From positions 23,460,308 to 23,524,307 of the forward strand of contig CM025852.1 of assembly GCA_003952965.2 (NCBI GenBank): 64,000 nucleotides of DNA, written 5' to 3'. The stretch comes from Morella rubra. Its lineage: Eukaryota > Streptophyta > Magnoliopsida > Fagales > Myricaceae. The first letter of the stretch is position 1, and each line of letters begins with the position of its first letter. Positions 61,393 to 64,000 of the stretch are shown here, piece by piece. The notes below the pieces were generated by a model. The model worked only from the letters and a program-made list of their open reading frames with translations. It ran no database searches and had not been told where the DNA came from. Position numbers and translations under genes: made by a program.

Positions 61393-63238
61393 ACACAGTA
61401 CTAAGAATCATGTTTTTCGTAGGGGGCTTTTTAATTTGTATTCAATAATTAAGAGACAGCTAGCAACGACGAAGTAAGAGATCATGTACACGTCCGTCAA
61501 GTTGTTTTTTTGTTCCTCTCGTTATAATTAATCCTTCCTAATTTGTTTTTTTCTTCCCTTTGTCTGTCGAAATGAACCTATACCAAACGGGATAAATAAA
61601 TATGCGGTGGATAACACATGATGGAACAACATATATGGCTGTATGCATAATTTTTTTCTTTTTAGCTGTATGCATAAATGAACGCGACGTGCATGTTGTG
61701 TTATGGACGCGTATTATTGTCGTGATAAAGATCGAGATAAGGTATATTCCTCAGATATTTAAGGGTTAAGTGTGATAGCATTGACAATTTGAGGGAGCAA
61801 AACCCGAGTAATGAGGAACAAGCTGGATGATAAATTGGAAAACAAAATTAATTTAAAAAGATTAAGGCGCGCATTCATTAATCAACAATTCTATTGGTCA
61901 AAAGTGACTTCGTTTTGGTGTTATTGGCGGAATGGTTTCGTAAATGACATCATGGGGGACGTACGTGTAAGCAATTCTAAACTCGGAAAAATGTAAAATG
62001 CTCAGAAAACGTTTTCAGTCTGACCCTAGCTAGTAATTTTTCCTCTTCTTCCAAGAAGAAGTCCTCCTGGTCGATTTTAAGTGGGTCCTGCAATACTAGA
62101 CGTGGCCTCCTAGAGTTTGGTCAGTGATTGAACTGAAGTTACTGGACAGTGAACAACACAACCATTCAGTAAAACTATGTACTTTGATATATGTTTGCAT
62201 GCTCTGTAAACTTAAAGGAAGGCAAAATACATGCAGGGACTGCACTTTTTGGCTGAGCACTGACCCGAAGTCGTAATGAACCAAAGGATACGATTGATCA
62301 AGAACGTCCTTTGTTCAAATCGCGTGGCGGGCTTGTCTGCGGGTCGTATCAGGGGCATTTCTGCTGTCTCCATCCACCGAAAGCTTGCAGTACAACAGCC
62401 TCCGAAGACATGCATGTACCCAGATTCAGTGATCATATGATTAACATCACTAGAATATGTACCAGAAGAGAAAAGCATGGTTGAAGAGAGGAGGGGACAA
62501 AAGGAAATAATTTCGACAAAATAGTTTCAATCCTGCTCATAATTCTCTCATTTCAAAAGGTGTTTGGTTATATGGTGACAGTAAAAAATGGTAAGGGGAA
62601 TATCCAGAATTATGTTTATTATATATAGGATATATATGATTAAAGCTTTTGAAAAACGAAAGAGTTTCCTTTTATGGTTTCCTGATTGTAAATTGTTTTC
62701 GAGGATCGGATGAGTTTCAAATTAGAACTGTTTTTTCAAGAAGAATTGTCTAGAAGCTGCATGCTCTTGAAGATACTTTCCGTCATTGATTTTCTTCTTC
62801 TTTAAGCTTAAAAATAGAGAGTGCTGTTCAAGAAACAGAGATCAAACAACCTTTGAGTTCTTGAAAAATCATTACATGTGAGAGCATAATGATAAAATCA
62901 GCATGCCTGAATCTGCTTAAAGTTATCATGCAGTGCATGCATGGCATCATGATTTATAAGGAAGCTATTATAAGCGTATAAGTGCGCCACCTTTGTTTCT
63001 CGGTCCATTTATTAAGCATTGATATGTACATTTTATCATGATGATTCACAGCACCGCCAGTTTAAAAGGAAAACCAATATGGAAAAGAAAGACAACGATT
63101 GGTTTTTTTTTTTTTTTCAAATTAAAATTTTCCTTTAAAGTTCTTTATAGATTTGGACAAAAGGGTTGATTAGATGTAAGTGACATCCAAAGCTTAAACG
63201 TATTTGCTGCTAACAAAGAAAGTCCTCACCTACAACCC

Positions 63239-63261
63239 CTCTCTCTCTCTCTCTCTCTCTC
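63239..63261. repeat. (CT)n microsatellite
   Basis: About eleven CT units in intergenic DNA. No gene start was found next to it in the window. Confidence 0.85.
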
Positions 63262-64000
63262 GCTTTCTAGTAGTGCTGGTAGGGTGTCTTCTTTGACTAG
63301 ACACTAGCATTTCTCACTCTATCAAGTCCATGGCACTTGGCAGGTTGCCAAAGAAACACAAAAGATGCTCTTATAGGGGCCCTGTAGACTGTAGCCCCGG
63401 CCTACATCCCAGGTGTAAACATCAAAAGGATAGAATTTGATCAGTCACATCGACTTCTAAGAGGCAGGCAGGCAGGCAGACGCGTAGGAATAGTTGGGAT
63501 AAAAAATAAGAACACGGGTATAAATTAACCATCGTTGATCAGAGTTGCGATGCTTATTGCTTTGGCCAATTGTTTAAAGGCCCCCGTCCCTACCGGCTAC
63601 CAGTCACAATTCTATCATACAAGATGGCCTGCATGCAGTGATTCTAAAGAAATTAAGAAAAATGGAATCGACGCGTGGAAGACTTTGTTGGTTCAATTTC
63701 TTTGTCTAAGAGCCGCGTATTTCTGATCAGACCAACATATAGCAGTGGAGGGAAACCATCTAAAAAGTCTAGCCAAGAGGCAAGAGCCCCCTCGTGATTC
63801 TCTAGTCTTTAAATTTGGTGAAACAGGATAGGCAAGAAGAGGGGGAATTTTGAGATGGATTTAACCATTTCCTGTCCTAATCGCTTCCTTTTGACTTTTC
63901 TGAAATTCCAAGAAAACTAAGAATATCATATTTAAGTTGGGGGAAAGAAAGACACGACCTGGGTGCGAAGAAAAGTAATCTGTGGAATCTTTTTATCAAA

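Larger units (their letters stand above)
58645..64000. other. Upstream region of LBD4 and intergenic DNA; no gene recognised
   Basis: The first few hundred bases are the likely LBD4 leader and promoter (minus strand). There is a poly-G run at about 58880-58890, a poly-T of about 29 bases (59679-59707), a (CT)n(AT)n repeat at 61361-61392 and a (CT)n repeat at 63239-63261. Small frames at 61086-61307, 62212-62478 and 63535-63726 have no recognised domain. Many TATATA and CATGCATG stretches occur. Confidence 0.45.

Noticed and set aside
1..64000. CRISPR arrays, bacterial operons, viral insertions
   Set aside because: No regularly spaced short repeats with unique spacers, no compact operon structure, and no recognisable viral genes; the window is ordinary plant nuclear DNA.

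Overview
This is nuclear DNA of a flowering plant, most likely a woody eudicot. The reasons are split genes with GT-AG introns, AT-rich intergenic DNA, Copia, Mutator-like, MITE and LINE remnants, and protein families that match eudicot members closely (LBD4, WIN1-type acetylornithine aminotransferase, At4g15545/NAIP, malectin LRR-RLK of subfamily VIII-2). The species cannot be named from the sequence alone. No rRNA, tRNA, CRISPR array or bacterial operon was seen.

Layout. 1-6.5 kb (+): 3' part of a malectin/LRR receptor kinase with a 1-base frameshift in the kinase domain and no LRR exons in the window. 8.8-9.4 kb (-): intronless CHMP1 (ESCRT-III). 10.8-11.5 kb (-): intronless three-helix membrane protein of unknown function. 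12.8-15.0 kb (-): eight-exon organellar-type peptidyl-tRNA hydrolase with a GC-AG intron. 15-19.6 kb: no convincing gene. 19.6-24.5 kb: decayed minus-strand Copia element whose 3' LTR holds a 783-bp Mutator-like hairpin element with a 9-bp target duplication. 25.8-26.4 kb (+): invertase/pectin methylesterase inhibitor-like secreted protein. 27.8-31.2 kb (+): acetylornithine aminotransferase. 32.8-35.6 kb (+): TPR protein with an acidic tail. 37.3-40.9 kb (+): At4g15545/NAIP-like coiled-coil protein. 41-48 kb: non-coding, with a 5'-truncated LINE. 48.0-49.7 kb (+): CCT-motif (CMF) regulator. 49.7-55.7 kb: no convincing gene. 55.7-58.6 kb (-): LBD4-like LOB-domain factor. 58.6-64 kb: no gene seen; probably contains the LBD4 promoter.

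The genes are independent eukaryotic units with no shared pathway: endosomal sorting, organelle translation quality control, arginine synthesis, cell-wall or sugar-enzyme inhibition, ER-body related coiled-coil function, and two transcriptional regulators. All multi-exon models were built by hand from splice sites, reading-frame continuity and recall of family sequences. Exon lengths add up to whole reading frames in every complete model. Nothing here amounts to a clearly new biological system. The most notable items are the nested hairpin transposon, the frameshifted receptor kinase, the GC-AG intron and a three-copy MITE family.
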